Origin: Caproicibacterium lactatifermentans
GTDB taxonomy: Bacteria > Bacillota > Clostridia > Oscillospirales > Acutalibacteraceae
Length of the DNA: 64,000 nucleotides
NCBI RefSeq assembly: GCF_013315815.1
Contig: NZ_CP046051.1
Span: 1,116,001-1,180,000 of the forward strand
Direction of reading: 5' to 3'
The notes under the pieces are model-generated. The model had not been told where the DNA came from. It made no database searches and saw only the letters and a program-made list of their open reading frames with translations. Below, piece after piece: positions 42,722 to 51,926 of the stretch (positions are counted from its first letter, which is position 1; each line of letters opens with the position of its first letter). The translations under genes and the position numbers were made by a program.

Positions 42722-44056
42722 TTATGCTTCCTTCCTGAATACGCTGATAAAGAATCCATCTGTATGATTGGTCTGCGGAAACAGTGTCAGCTGATTGTCC
42801 GGTTCTGAAATTGTACGCAAAACGCCTTTTGACAGACACAGTGACACACCCCTAAAGTCAAGATGCTCCCGCAGAAAGCGGCCAGCGTTCCCGCCGTTTT
42901 CCATAGGATTTAAGGTACAGGTGGAATACAGTAAAGTACCTCCCTGACGCACAAGCGCTGCGGACTTACACAGAATACGGTACTGCAAATCTGGCAGGCT
43001 GTCAATAGTTTCCCTTGATTTATAACGGATTTCGGGCTTCCTGCGCAAGATTCCATAGCCGGAACATGGTACATCACACAATACCCGGTCCGCTGGCGGC
43101 AAAGGAGTGCAATCCCCCACGGCGTCCCGCATGGCAGCTGTCACACAGCAAATTCCCAGCCGGTCGGCCCCTTTACGTATCAGCCCGACTTTTCCGCGGT
43201 ATTGGTCAAACGCGTGAATCTCGCCGGTATCCCGCATCAGCTGCGCAATGGTAAATGTTTTGCCTCCGGGAGCTGCACATACATCATAAATATGTTCCCC
43301 CGGCTGTGCCCCCAGAAGGTGGCAGCACAGCTGACTCGCCAAGTCCTGTATATGGAAAAGCCCCTTTTGAAAACATCCATTCTGTGCAATAGAACCTGTG
43401 TGTGTCAATTCCAGTGCATCTGGCAGCCACGAAATTTTCTTTGCAGTAATACCTTCTTCCTGCAGGGCATCTATCAGCGCATCACTGCTGGTTTTCAAGG
43501 TGTTCACCCGCGCGTATAGAGGCGGGCGGGAAAAGCTGTCCTGCAGCATGGCTTCTACAGTAGCTGTGCCATATGTCTTCTCCCATCGCTCTATCAGCCA
43601 TTCCGGACAAGAATAACGGACGGACATTTGCTGCAGGCGGCTGCCCTGCTGCGGCGGAAATGGTGTTTTTTCTTTTTGACGCAGCAGGTTTCGCAGCAAT
43701 CCATTGACAAACCCGGCCGCTTTTTCTTTACCGGCTTCCTTTGTCAGGAAAACCGCTTCATTGACTGCTGCACTGTCTGGAATACGGTCCATATAATAAA
43801 TTTGATAGGCCGCCATGCGCAGAATATCTTTGACCGCTATATTCAGTTTATCTTTCGGATTTCGCAGATACGGCCGTAGGGCAGCATCCAATGTGATGCG
43901 GCGTTCCAACGTCCCATAGAACAAAGCGGACGTCAGTGCTTTGTCACGCGGCGCAAGCTCCGAAGAACGCAGCGCTTTGTCCAGCACTAAGTTGGAATAC
44001 CCCTCATTTTCATCTACGCGCAAAAGTGCTTTCAGTGCAACTTCCCGTGCATTCAA
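42722..44056 (-). CDS. rsmB: 16S rRNA (cytosine-967-C5)-methyltransferase RsmB
   Basis: SAM-dependent methyltransferase. The 444-residue protein has the NusB-like N-terminal RNA-binding domain (about 5-130), SAM motif YDVCAAPGGKTF, CDVPCSGYGILRRKPEIR and the second catalytic cysteine in YSTCTLNPMENG. It starts with TTG, whose TTGA overlaps the stop of the peptidase gene; GGAGGAG lies 9 nt upstream. The C-terminus overlaps the alternative longer rlmN start. Confidence 0.95.
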   Translation of the reverse strand: MNAREVALKALLRVDENEGYSNLVLDKALRSSELAPRDKALTSALFYGTLERRITLDAALRPYLRNPKDKLNIAVKDILRMAAYQIYYMDRIPDSAAVNEAVFLTKEAGKEKAAGFVNGLLRNLLRQKEKTPFPPQQGSRLQQMSVRYSCPEWLIERWEKTYGTATVEAMLQDSFSRPPLYARVNTLKTSSDALIDALQEEGITAKKISWLPDALELTHTGSIAQNGCFQKGLFHIQDLASQLCCHLLGAQPGEHIYDVCAAPGGKTFTIAQLMRDTGEIHAFDQYRGKVGLIRKGADRLGICCVTAAMRDAVGDCTPLPPADRVLCDVPCSGYGILRRKPEIRYKSRETIDSLPDLQYRILCKSAALVRQGGTLLYSTCTLNPMENGGNAGRFLREHLDFRGVSLCLSKGVLRTISEPDNQLTLFPQTNHTDGFFISVFRKEA

Positions 44057-44760
44057 TTATCATCGCTCCTCCGGCCACTGGCAATCATCAGCAGCCTGAC
44101 AAGCTGCAGCAGTGCTGTAAAAGATGCCGCAACATAGGTCATAGCGGCTGCAGAAAGTACCTTTCTGGCCCCATTTAATTCATCTGATGTTAAAAGATTT
44201 GTTTCGTCAAGGGAACGCAGTGCGCGAGCACTCGCGTTAAACTCCACCGGCAGTGTCACCAACTGAAAAAGCACTGCTATACTGAACAGAAGGATGCCCA
44301 AGTTGACGACAAAACTGTACTGGACCGGTAAAATCAGCCCAATAAAAATAAGCGGAAAAGAAAGACGGGATGCAAACTGTGTTGCCGGTACAATCGCTGT
44401 ACGAATGCGGTTCGGCAGATATCCCTGTGCTGTCTGTATGCTGTGACCTGCCTCATGGGCAGCTACACCGACTGCACTAATGGAAGCACTGTCATATACG
44501 TCCTGCGAAAGGCTGATAGTATTGTTGCGCGGGTCAAAGTTATCCGTAAGGCTGCCGCCGATGCGGCGAATCTGCAGTCCCCTGACACCTCCGTAATAAG
44601 CAACCGTTTCAGCTGCCTGTGCACCAGTACAGCCACGCAGGCAGTGCACCCTGCTGTACCGACGAAAGGTAGACTGTACTTTCATCTGTGCAAAAGCAGT
44701 CAGCAAAATTGCTGGCAGCATCCATAAAAAATAAGTGTAATTATAGTAGTAAAAACCCAT
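44053..44760 (-). CDS. YugP-type membrane zinc metallopeptidase
   Basis: A 235-residue membrane protein of the YugP/peptidase M48-like family of unknown substrate. An N-terminal membrane segment (YYYNYTYFLWMLPAILLT) precedes the zinc motif HEAGHSIQ (about 102-109), and two further membrane segments lie at about 130-175. Family features include RGLQIRRIGGSLTDNFDP and SLSQDVYDS. The ATG at 44760 follows AAAGGAG. It sits between fmt and rsmB, a placement common in Clostridia, and probably acts in the cell envelope. Confidence 0.88.
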   Translation of the reverse strand: MGFYYYNYTYFLWMLPAILLTAFAQMKVQSTFRRYSRVHCLRGCTGAQAAETVAYYGGVRGLQIRRIGGSLTDNFDPRNNTISLSQDVYDSASISAVGVAAHEAGHSIQTAQGYLPNRIRTAIVPATQFASRLSFPLIFIGLILPVQYSFVVNLGILLFSIAVLFQLVTLPVEFNASARALRSLDETNLLTSDELNGARKVLSAAAMTYVAASFTALLQLVRLLMIASGRRSDDN

Positions 44761-44774
44761 CGGCATTTCTCCTT

Positions 44775-45695
44775 TCAGCAAGGCAGCACAGCACCCTCCG
44801 GCACAGGATGTCCCCGCAGAAAATCAACAGCAGACATACGCTTTTTGCCTGCCAGCTGTACCTCTGTTACCTGCAGCGCCGTCCCCTCTCCACAGCAGAC
44901 GGTCAAATCGCTGTCCACGGTGCCGGGCTGCTGGCCCGCCTGTTTTGGTTTCACAACACGAGCAGCAAGAATTTTCAGCTGTCGGCCGCCATAAGTGGTA
45001 GAGGCTGTTGGCCACGGATTCAACCCGCAAATCCAGCTGTGAATCTGGCTGGCTGTGTGGCTCCAGTCAATCGGACTCATGGATTTGTCCAGCATGGAAG
45101 CATAAGCTGTAGTTGCTTTTCCCTGCGGGCGAGGCTGAATAGCATCTAGTTCTGCCAGTGTGCGCACTAAAAGATGCGCCCCCAGCGCTGATAGACGGTC
45201 ATGCAGCTGCCCCGCGGTTTCTTCCGCCCCGATTGGCGTTTTTTCCTGCAAAAGAATATCGCCGGTGTCCAGCCCCTCTGCCATATACATGGTTGTCACA
45301 CCGGTTTCCTTATCTCCATTCAGCACAGACCACTGAATGGGCGCTGCCCCACGGTAAGCCGGCAGCAACGATGCATGCACATTGATACACCCCTTTGGCG
45401 GAATCTCTAATATTTCTTTAGGCAGAAGTTTTCCGTAAGCAACCACAAGCACTGCCTCTGGTGCCAGCTGCCGCAGCTGCGCTGCCGCTTCCGGTGTACG
45501 CAGTGTTTTCGGCTGAAAAACCGGAATACCGGATTTTTGCGCCAGAACCTTCACCGGCGGCGGTGTCAGGGTATATTTGCGACCTTTCGGCTTATCCGGC
45601 TGTGTATATACGCCGCACACTGTATGTCCAGCATCCAGCAGTGCCTGCAGACAGGGCACCGCAAAATCCGGTGTCCCCATAAAAACCAAACGCAT
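44775..45695 (-). CDS. fmt: methionyl-tRNA formyltransferase
   Basis: Adds the formyl group to initiator Met-tRNA. The N-terminal formyltransferase domain has MRLVFMGTPDFAVP, a catalytic NVHASLLPAYRGAAPIQW and GVTTMYMAEGLDTGDIL; a C-terminal OB domain follows. I start at the ATG at 45695, where the conserved sequence begins. In-frame TTG and GTG codons 9-12 nt upstream near AGGATTG are possible alternatives. It follows def by about 70 nt, the usual pairing. Confidence 0.96.
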   Translation of the reverse strand: MRLVFMGTPDFAVPCLQALLDAGHTVCGVYTQPDKPKGRKYTLTPPPVKVLAQKSGIPVFQPKTLRTPEAAAQLRQLAPEAVLVVAYGKLLPKEILEIPPKGCINVHASLLPAYRGAAPIQWSVLNGDKETGVTTMYMAEGLDTGDILLQEKTPIGAEETAGQLHDRLSALGAHLLVRTLAELDAIQPRPQGKATTAYASMLDKSMSPIDWSHTASQIHSWICGLNPWPTASTTYGGRQLKILAARVVKPKQAGQQPGTVDSDLTVCCGEGTALQVTEVQLAGKKRMSAVDFLRGHPVPEGAVLPC

Positions 45696-45763
45696 TTTGT
45701 TCACCAATCCTGATAGGAGTTTATTTCCGTTTCGATAAAATATACATTACTGGGACATTCATT

Positions 45764-46231
45764 TCATTTTTTCAGTTCTTCATCTGTCAGGAAATGTTCA
45801 ACATGTGAAAGGAACACAATGCCGTTCAGGTGGTCAATCTCGTGACAACAGGCAAGTGCAAGCATTTCTGTGCCGTCCAATTCAAAGAAAGTGCCATCAC
45901 GGCGCTGTGCACGTACTTTGACATGATTCGGACGATGTGTAACGCCCCAGCGGTTTGGGAAAGACAGGCAGCCTTCTACACACTGCTGTTCCCCTTCCTG
46001 CAACAGGAATTCCGGGTTAATCAGTTCTACACGTCCGTCACCGACATCAATGACCACAATGCGGCGCAGAATGCCTACCTGTGGTGCAGCCAGGCCAACG
46101 CCGTTTGCACGTTTCATGGTTTCATACATATCATCCAAAATCTGGCCTAGGTGATCATCGAATTTTTCCACCGGACGGCAGACAGTCTTTAAACAAGGGT
46201 CATTTCCTGTACGAATATTACGAATTGCCAT
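45764..46231 (-). CDS. def: peptide deformylase
   Basis: Iron/zinc enzyme that removes the N-formyl group from new proteins. All three motifs are intact: GVGLAAPQVG (44-53), EGCLSFP (86-92, metal ligand C88) and HEIDH (130-134). At 155 residues it is the short type-1 form. AAGGAGG lies 8 nt before the ATG. It follows priA by about 100 nt. Confidence 0.97.
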   Translation of the reverse strand: MAIRNIRTGNDPCLKTVCRPVEKFDDHLGQILDDMYETMKRANGVGLAAPQVGILRRIVVIDVGDGRVELINPEFLLQEGEQQCVEGCLSFPNRWGVTHRPNHVKVRAQRRDGTFFELDGTEMLALACCHEIDHLNGIVFLSHVEHFLTDEELKK

Positions 46232-46330
46232 TGCAATTCCTCCTTATGTTTTTAATTTCAGCAGGACTTTATCAATATCAATAAGATTATAAACGGAATT
46301 CATTTCTTTTTTATGAATAAAACCGCACAT

Positions 46331-48781
46331 CTACAGAATGCTGTCCGGATTGATGTCCGCAAAAGCGGTAACCCCTTTGGTATCTTTCCGTTTGGAAAAG
46401 GCAACCAACAAACATGCGATCATTTTCCGGAACAAAAGGCTGTTCCGGCACTTTATCAGAAGCTTATAGCGGTACCGCCCATCCATACGGACAATACGTG
46501 CCGGAGAAGGACGCAGCACCCGAAGCGGCAGCTTCCCATATTCACTGGCCGCCAGCTTTCGCAGCATCTGCAGAAAAATACTGCTGCCGCCGCGGACGCG
46601 CGCTTCCTCACTTCCGACAAAACCGACCACACACAAATCGGCAAACGGTGGATACAGCATCCATTTGCGCAGCGGCAGCTCCTGTTCATAAAAAGCGGGG
46701 TAATCCTGTTTGGCTGCCAGCGCAAATACTGGATTTTCCGGTGTATAGGTCTGCAGATACGCTCTGCCGTGCAGACGGCCCCGGCCAGCTCGTCCAACAA
46801 CCTGCGTCAGTAAATCAAATGTCCGCTCAGAACTGCGAAAATCGTCATTGTACAGGGAGCCATCCGCATTCAGTACACCGACCACCGTCACGTTTTCAAA
46901 ATCAAGGCCTTTTGCGACCATTTGGGTTCCAATCATAAGGTTGTACTTGCCGTTTGCAAAGGCATGCAGCTTGTCCTCATATGCATAACGAGACATGGCT
47001 GCATCCGCATCCATACGCAGAACACGCGCTTGCGGCAGAAGCTTTTTCAGTTCTTCTTCCGCTTTTTGTGTGCCGGAGCCGCGATACTGCAAATGCGTTC
47101 CGTGACAGGCCGGACATTCCATCGTCATAGGGACAGAATAACCACAGTAGTGGCACATCAGACGATGGTTGGCCGCATGGTAAGTCAAGGAAATGCTGCA
47201 GTTGGGGCACGTCATTACATGACCGCAGTCCGGACAGACCACAAAGGTATGATACCCGCGGCGATTCAGCAGCAAAATGGCCTGCTGTCCATCGCACAGT
47301 GTCTCCTGCACAGCTTCCAAAAGCGGGCGGCTTAAAATAGAAGCATTGCCGTTCTGCAGTTCTGCATTCATATCACAGACATGTACTTCCGGCATCTGTG
47401 CCGGACCATAGCGTTCCGGAAGAATCTCTAAATCTATTTTTCCCGTTTTCGCCGCATAATAAGTTTCTACACTGGGCGTTGCAGAAGTCAGCAACAAAAG
47501 TGCATGATGGTACCGGCACCGAAACCACGCCACTTCTTTTGCATGATAACGTGGGGAACTTTCCGACTGATAAGCAGATTCCTGTTCTTCGTCCACAACA
47601 ATAAGTCCAATATGGTCTAATGGCGCAAAAACCGCAGAGCGCGTGCCAACAACCACCGTGGCTTCCCCCCTGCGCACACGTTTCCACTCGTCCATACGTT
47701 CACCGACAGAAAGGCCACTGTGAAAAACAGCCATTTTCTTTCCATAACGCTGCCGAAAAATGCGAACCATCTGCGGTGTCAGGGAAATTTCCGGCACCAT
47801 TAGCAGTGCCGTACGGCCCGCCTCTAAGGCTTTGTCTATCAGGCAGAGATACACGCTGGTTTTCCCACTGCCTGTCACACCGTACAAAAGCGCGGCTGAC
47901 GCATCTCCTTTGCAGGAAAGCTGATATAGGTGTGTAAAGGCTGTTTCCTGTGCGGGGGAAAGATGAATCGGCGTTTGTTCACCTGCTGCAATTCCATTTT
48001 TCGAATATGGAATGCGATATTGCTCCTGCTCGTATGTTTCACAAACGCCGTGAGCTTCCATGTTCTCAATAACGACCGGTGTAACACCTGTAAAATAACA
48101 AATTTCTTTGACAGACGCGCACCCGACGTCCTGCAAGACCTTAAAAACTTCCTTCTGCCGCGGTGTAAGGCGAAACTGTTGCGGCAGCTCGGCACACAGC
48201 CGTACCATCTTCTTGAAAGCGTCTCCCATGCGGCGAACCGGATTGCGTGTACAGGACAAAATGCCCGCTTCACACAAACGGTCGGGCACATTGGAATCCG
48301 GCGGCAAGCCCGCACATTTCAGCAGCTTTTTTCGTTCAACTGCCGCATGATTTGCAAGCTGTGCGACTACAATCTGTTCGTCCGGCAAAAGGCGCTGCAC
48401 CTCTGCCGGACGAACGTCTGGTGCCAGTGTATAAAAACGGCGCAGCTGGTAGGTAAGTCCTACAGGCAGCAGCAATCGTACCGCTTCAAACAGTGTACAA
48501 AAGCAGCGCTGTTTCAGCCACGGTACCAAAAAAAGCATTTCATGCGAAAGAAGCGGTGCTTCATCCAGCACCGCTCTTATATATTTCAGCTTTTTGCCGC
48601 TGTCCAATTCCTCGGCGGAGGACAGAATCATGCCCTGGCGCAGGCGGCTGCCTGCGCCAAAAGGGACCAAGACGCGGCACCCTGGCACTGCCTGGCCGGT
48701 AAGAGAGTCCGGCACTGCATAGTCAAAGTCTTTATCAAAATGATACACTGTTTTTTCCACAGCGACTTTGACAACCTGCAT
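46331..48781 (-). CDS. priA: primosomal protein N' (PriA helicase)
   Basis: Superfamily 2 helicase that restarts stalled replication forks. The 816-residue protein has an N-terminal DNA-binding region (about 1-250), Walker A GVTGSGKTSV, motif II DEEQESAY and the zinc-binding insert with CPDCGHVMTCPNC and CHYCGYSVPMTMECPAC. C-terminal helicase motifs include GTQMVAKGLDFENVTVVGVLNADG and QVVGRAGRG. The length is slightly above average. It follows rpoZ by 22 nt. Confidence 0.96.
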   Translation of the reverse strand: MQVVKVAVEKTVYHFDKDFDYAVPDSLTGQAVPGCRVLVPFGAGSRLRQGMILSSAEELDSGKKLKYIRAVLDEAPLLSHEMLFLVPWLKQRCFCTLFEAVRLLLPVGLTYQLRRFYTLAPDVRPAEVQRLLPDEQIVVAQLANHAAVERKKLLKCAGLPPDSNVPDRLCEAGILSCTRNPVRRMGDAFKKMVRLCAELPQQFRLTPRQKEVFKVLQDVGCASVKEICYFTGVTPVVIENMEAHGVCETYEQEQYRIPYSKNGIAAGEQTPIHLSPAQETAFTHLYQLSCKGDASAALLYGVTGSGKTSVYLCLIDKALEAGRTALLMVPEISLTPQMVRIFRQRYGKKMAVFHSGLSVGERMDEWKRVRRGEATVVVGTRSAVFAPLDHIGLIVVDEEQESAYQSESSPRYHAKEVAWFRCRYHHALLLLTSATPSVETYYAAKTGKIDLEILPERYGPAQMPEVHVCDMNAELQNGNASILSRPLLEAVQETLCDGQQAILLLNRRGYHTFVVCPDCGHVMTCPNCSISLTYHAANHRLMCHYCGYSVPMTMECPACHGTHLQYRGSGTQKAEEELKKLLPQARVLRMDADAAMSRYAYEDKLHAFANGKYNLMIGTQMVAKGLDFENVTVVGVLNADGSLYNDDFRSSERTFDLLTQVVGRAGRGRLHGRAYLQTYTPENPVFALAAKQDYPAFYEQELPLRKWMLYPPFADLCVVGFVGSEEARVRGGSSIFLQMLRKLAASEYGKLPLRVLRPSPARIVRMDGRYRYKLLIKCRNSLLFRKMIACLLVAFSKRKDTKGVTAFADINPDSIL

Positions 48782-48803
48782 TTGCCTTATCTCCCTCTTA
48801 CTT

Positions 48804-49139
48804 CTATTCTTCAGGCTGTTCTGCGTTTTCCTCGTTCCACGCTTCGGAGCTCACCTTTGCATTTTCTTCAGCCGCGGCGATTTCAGCATTGCGCTGTTCT
48901 TCCAGCTGCTGCACCTTTGCCTCGTCCGCTTCTTCATCCTCATTGCGGTTGGATTCCACAATATGATATTTATGCTCTGTCAGTTCCTGAACAGCTATTT
49001 CGACCGGCTGCTCATCCAAAACGATGTGGTTTTTTTCCGCTTCTTCTGCAATTTCACGAGCACGCTTGGAAACGCCCACGCATAGTGCATAACGGCTCTG
49101 GCCCGGTTCTGTCAAAAGATCTGCAATCGGTTTAATCAT
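48804..49139 (-). CDS. rpoZ: RNA polymerase omega subunit
   Basis: Small RNA polymerase subunit that helps fold beta-prime. The N-terminal omega core is clear (SRYALCVGVSKRAREIAEEAE, about 15-35), with KPVEIAVQEL-like VEIAVQELTEHKY. The protein is 111 residues, longer than most clostridial omegas. From about residue 60 it has a glutamate-rich, lysine-poor tail (EDEEADEAKVQQLEEQ). The ATG overlaps the gmk stop, so it is translationally coupled. Confidence 0.92.
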   Translation of the reverse strand: MIKPIADLLTEPGQSRYALCVGVSKRAREIAEEAEKNHIVLDEQPVEIAVQELTEHKYHIVESNRNEDEEADEAKVQQLEEQRNAEIAAAEENAKVSSEAWNEENAEQPEE

Positions 49140-49740
49140 GATTCAGCACCCTTTCTATCAGCGCCTGATTCCGGCTTGTTTTGTGTTTTTCTGCAGTGAC
49201 GATTGCTGCAAGGTTCTCCGCCGCTTTTTCTACGGTATCATTTACCACCGCATAATCGTACTCTGCAGCCTTTGGAATTTCCCGTCTGGCTGCTGTCAAA
49301 CGGTTTTCCACAACTTCTTCTGCTTCCGTTCCACGGCCCCTCAGACGCTCTCCCAGTACTTGAATGGATGGCGGCAGAATAAAGACACCGACGCTTTCCG
49401 GCAGCAGACGGCGAATCTGTGCACCGCCCTGCACCTCTATGTCCAGAAAAACGTCTTTGCCGTCTTTCAGGGCTTTTTCAATCGGTGCACGCGGTGTTCC
49501 GTAACAGTTACCACAGTACTCCGCACTTTCCAACAACTCATTATTCTGCTTCATCTGCATAAATTTTTCTCTGGATACAAAATAATACTCACGGCCGTCC
49601 TGCTCACCCGGACGGGGCTTGCGCGTAGTAGCAGAAACTGAGAATTGGGCTTCCGGGTGCTTTGCAAAGTAGGCGCTTAAAACCGTACCCTTTCCTGTTC
49701 CGGAAGGACCGGAAAAAACGATCAGCAGTCCTTTACTCAT
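49132..49740 (-). CDS. gmk: guanylate kinase
   Basis: Phosphorylates GMP to GDP. The protein of about 202 residues has the P-loop [12 protein letters not shown], the GMP-binding [21 protein letters not shown] segment, [11 protein letters not shown] and the C-terminal YDYAVVND. The ATG at 49740 overlaps the remA stop by 8 bp; an in-frame upstream start at 49764 is less likely. The order remA-gmk-rpoZ-priA is conserved in Firmicutes. Confidence 0.96.
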   Translation of the reverse strand: MSKGLLIVFSGPSGTGKGTVLSAYFAKHPEAQFSVSATTRKPRPGEQDGREYYFVSREKFMQMKQNNELLESAEYCGNCYGTPRAPIEKALKDGKDVFLDIEVQGGAQIRRLLPESVGVFILPPSIQVLGERLRGRGTEAEEVVENRLTAARREIPKAAEYDYAVVNDTVEKAAENLAAIVTAEKHKTSRNQALIERVLNHD

Positions 49741-50011
49741 TGTTTTCACCCAGCTCCTCTTCATCCATATCGTTCTCTTTGCAGTTCAGCCGGTTTGCAA
49801 CTGTTTCCGGCTGAACTGCAGACAAAATGACATGCTCGCTGTCCATAATAATCACTGCACGCGTGCGGCGGCCGTAAGTCGCATCAATCAGCGTACCCCG
49901 TTCTTTTGCGTCCTGAATAATGCGCTTGATAGGCGCAGACTCCGGACTGACAATAGCGACCAGACGGTTTGCGGAAACCATGTTTCCAAAACCGATATTG
50001 ATCAACCTCAT
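49733..50011 (-). CDS. remA: RemA/DUF370 DNA-binding regulator
   Basis: A 92-residue member of the RemA (DUF370) family; in Bacillus RemA activates extracellular matrix genes and forms DNA-wrapping rings. The conserved core [24 protein letters not shown] is present, split here by standard loops, with [18 protein letters not shown] following. An acidic tail ([12 protein letters not shown]) extends past the core. Targets in this organism are unknown. It lies between yicC and gmk as in most Firmicutes. Confidence 0.92.
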   Translation of the reverse strand: MRLINIGFGNMVSANRLVAIVSPESAPIKRIIQDAKERGTLIDATYGRRTRAVIIMDSEHVILSAVQPETVANRLNCKENDMDEEELGENNE

Positions 50012-50050
50012 AAAGTCTTTATTCCCCCTGTTTTTCAGGATAGAAAATAT

Positions 50051-50929
50051 TTATTCAATATTCTGAATCTGTTCCCGGATTTTTTCAATTTCCGCCTTGA
50101 TGTCCACCACCAGATAGGCGATTTGTGTATCAGTGCACTTGGAACCGATGGTATTGGCTTCCCGGTTCATTTCCTGCACCAGAAAATCCAGCTTGCGGCC
50201 TACTGGACCGTCAGATTCCAGCATAGCACAAAACTGAGAAAGGTGACTGCGCAGCCGAACGGTTTCTTCATCCACCGCGACTTTGTCAGCAAAAATAGCC
50301 GCTTCCGTCACGATGCGCTGCTCGTCAACCGTCTGGTCCTGCAGCACTTCCTGCAAACGCGCCTGCAGTCGTCTGCGATATGCTTCCACTGTCTCCGGCG
50401 AACGCTGTTCAACTTTCTCCACTATTTTCAGAATGTCGTGTGCACGTGAAGCAACATCCTCTTTCATCTTTTGGCCCTCTGCTAAACGCATTTGTGCAAA
50501 AGAATCCATCGCATGGTCCAGCGTTTTCTGAACATCTGTCCAAACTTCCTCTTCATTTTCCGGCTCATGAAAGACTGTAAAAATGCCATCAAAATGTGCG
50601 AGGTCCGAGACCGAAAGGTCATTTTTTAGGCCATAGGTGCTGCAAAGGTCTTTCATCGCGGCAATATACCCTGCAGCAACGCCGTGATTGACGGAAATCT
50701 GTACATTTGCGTCCTCTACCGGCTCTATCAGCACCATAGCATCCACTTTGCCGCGGGAAATGCGGCTTTGCAGATAAGTACGAATTCTATCCTCCAAAAA
50801 GCCATATCCACGGCTAATGCGTGCGGAAAATTCAAAATAGCGGTGATTGACTGACTTTACTTCTGCTTGAATATGCCGACCATTGATAATAGCTTCATAT
50901 CTTCCATAGCCGGTCATGCTCTTTATCAA
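50051..50929 (-). CDS. yicC: YicC/YloC-family endoribonuclease-like protein
   Basis: A 292-residue protein with the YicC N-terminal region (MIKSMTGYGR...VNHRYFEFSARI) and the C-terminal DUF1732 (LDFLVQEMNREANTIGSKC). E. coli YicC and Bacillus YloC have RNase activity; the role here is inferred from this. It is the first gene of the superoperon that runs to thiN, with a promoter about 50-75 nt upstream. No strong Shine-Dalgarno is visible before its ATG. Confidence 0.92.
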   Translation of the reverse strand: MIKSMTGYGRYEAIINGRHIQAEVKSVNHRYFEFSARISRGYGFLEDRIRTYLQSRISRGKVDAMVLIEPVEDANVQISVNHGVAAGYIAAMKDLCSTYGLKNDLSVSDLAHFDGIFTVFHEPENEEEVWTDVQKTLDHAMDSFAQMRLAEGQKMKEDVASRAHDILKIVEKVEQRSPETVEAYRRRLQARLQEVLQDQTVDEQRIVTEAAIFADKVAVDEETVRLRSHLSQFCAMLESDGPVGRKLDFLVQEMNREANTIGSKCTDTQIAYLVVDIKAEIEKIREQIQNIE

Positions 50930-50975
50930 AAAACCATCTCGTTTTCTTTATTCACTTCTGTTCACATACTTTATT

Positions 50976-51005
50976 ATTGTATCAGATAAGTCCCCCGCTT
51001 GTCAA
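50976..51005 (-). promoter_or_regulatory. sigma-A promoter of the yicC-thiN superoperon
   Basis: -35 TTGACA (51000-51005), 18-nt spacer, -10 TACAAT (50976-50981). It lies 47 nt before yicC in the gap after rluB. Confidence 0.85.
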
Positions 51006-51107
51006 TAAAAGGCCGTCTGGGAGGTCATTTTATCGCATAAACAGAAAAACAAATGTACCTGTTGGATGGTTTTTGCATATGCCGCTTTTTGAAAGGATAC
51101 ATCTGGT

Positions 51108-51884
51108 TCAGCGCCTGCTGTTATGGGGACGCGGCGCAGAAGTACTGTCGGACTGCCTGTCCGCCTTTGCCGCCGCATTCAGCTGATTTATTTCCTGTGC
51201 TGTTAATTCCCGATAATCACCCGGCTGAAGCATTCCCAAACGCAGCGGACCAATCGCCGTGCGCTTTAGACGCGCTACCTCCAGCCCCAATGCTTCGCAC
51301 ATCTTGCGGATTTGCCGGTTGCGCCCTTCATGCAGGATGATTTCCAGTACGACGCGCCCCTGCTCCTGCTTTAGGACGCGCACCTGTGCCGGCGCCGTAC
51401 GGCGGCCGTCAATAACGATTCCAACGGCCATCTGTGTCAGCTGTTCCTCAGTAATGCTGGGATGAACCGTAACACGGTACGTTTTCGGCACATGACGGGA
51501 GGGATGCGTCATAGCATTTGCAAAAGCACCGTCGTTGGTCATCAGGAGCAATCCTTCGCTTTCCCGATCCAGCCGGCCGACCGGATAAACACGTTCCGGA
51601 ATATCTTTGACCAAATCAGCAACGCATTTTCTTCCCTTTTCGTCCGACATGGTTGTAATAAAGCCGCGCGGCTTGTGAAGCAGCAAATAAACATTCGGTG
51701 TGTGCGTCTTTAGAAGCCGGCCCTTAACCGTAATTTTGTCGTGTTTTGGGTCCGCTTTGTCGCCCACCTGCACCGGCTGGTCATTTACCCGTACATCACC
51801 GGCGGCGATCATTTCCTCCGCTTTTCTGCGGGAAGCAACGCCTGCGTCCGCCAGTATTTTCTGCAGTCTGATTTTTTCTGCCAT
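51108..51884 (-). CDS. rluB: RluB-type 23S rRNA pseudouridine synthase
   Basis: Isomerises uridine in 23S rRNA. An S4 RNA-binding domain (about 4-50: RLQKILADAGVASRRKAEEMI) precedes the RsuA/RluB catalytic domain. Its key aspartate is in PVGRLDRESEGLLLMTND, with LHKPRGFITT and LHEGRNRQIRKMCEALG also present. The tail beyond about 240 is a short polar extension. It follows dac by 42 nt. In Bacillus rluB likewise lies near scpAB and dacB. Confidence 0.94.
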   Translation of the reverse strand: MAEKIRLQKILADAGVASRRKAEEMIAAGDVRVNDQPVQVGDKADPKHDKITVKGRLLKTHTPNVYLLLHKPRGFITTMSDEKGRKCVADLVKDIPERVYPVGRLDRESEGLLLMTNDGAFANAMTHPSRHVPKTYRVTVHPSITEEQLTQMAVGIVIDGRRTAPAQVRVLKQEQGRVVLEIILHEGRNRQIRKMCEALGLEVARLKRTAIGPLRLGMLQPGDYRELTAQEINQLNAAAKADRQSDSTSAPRPHNSRR

Positions 51885-51926
51885 TTTTCATCCTCGTTTT
51901 ATCTATAAAATTCAATTCATCAGTTT

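Noticed and set aside
47930-49135. 401-codon plus-strand ORF opposite priA and rpoZ
   Set aside because: It is fully antisense to two well-supported genes, has no family resemblance and no ribosome-binding site, and its residue composition looks like a shadow frame.
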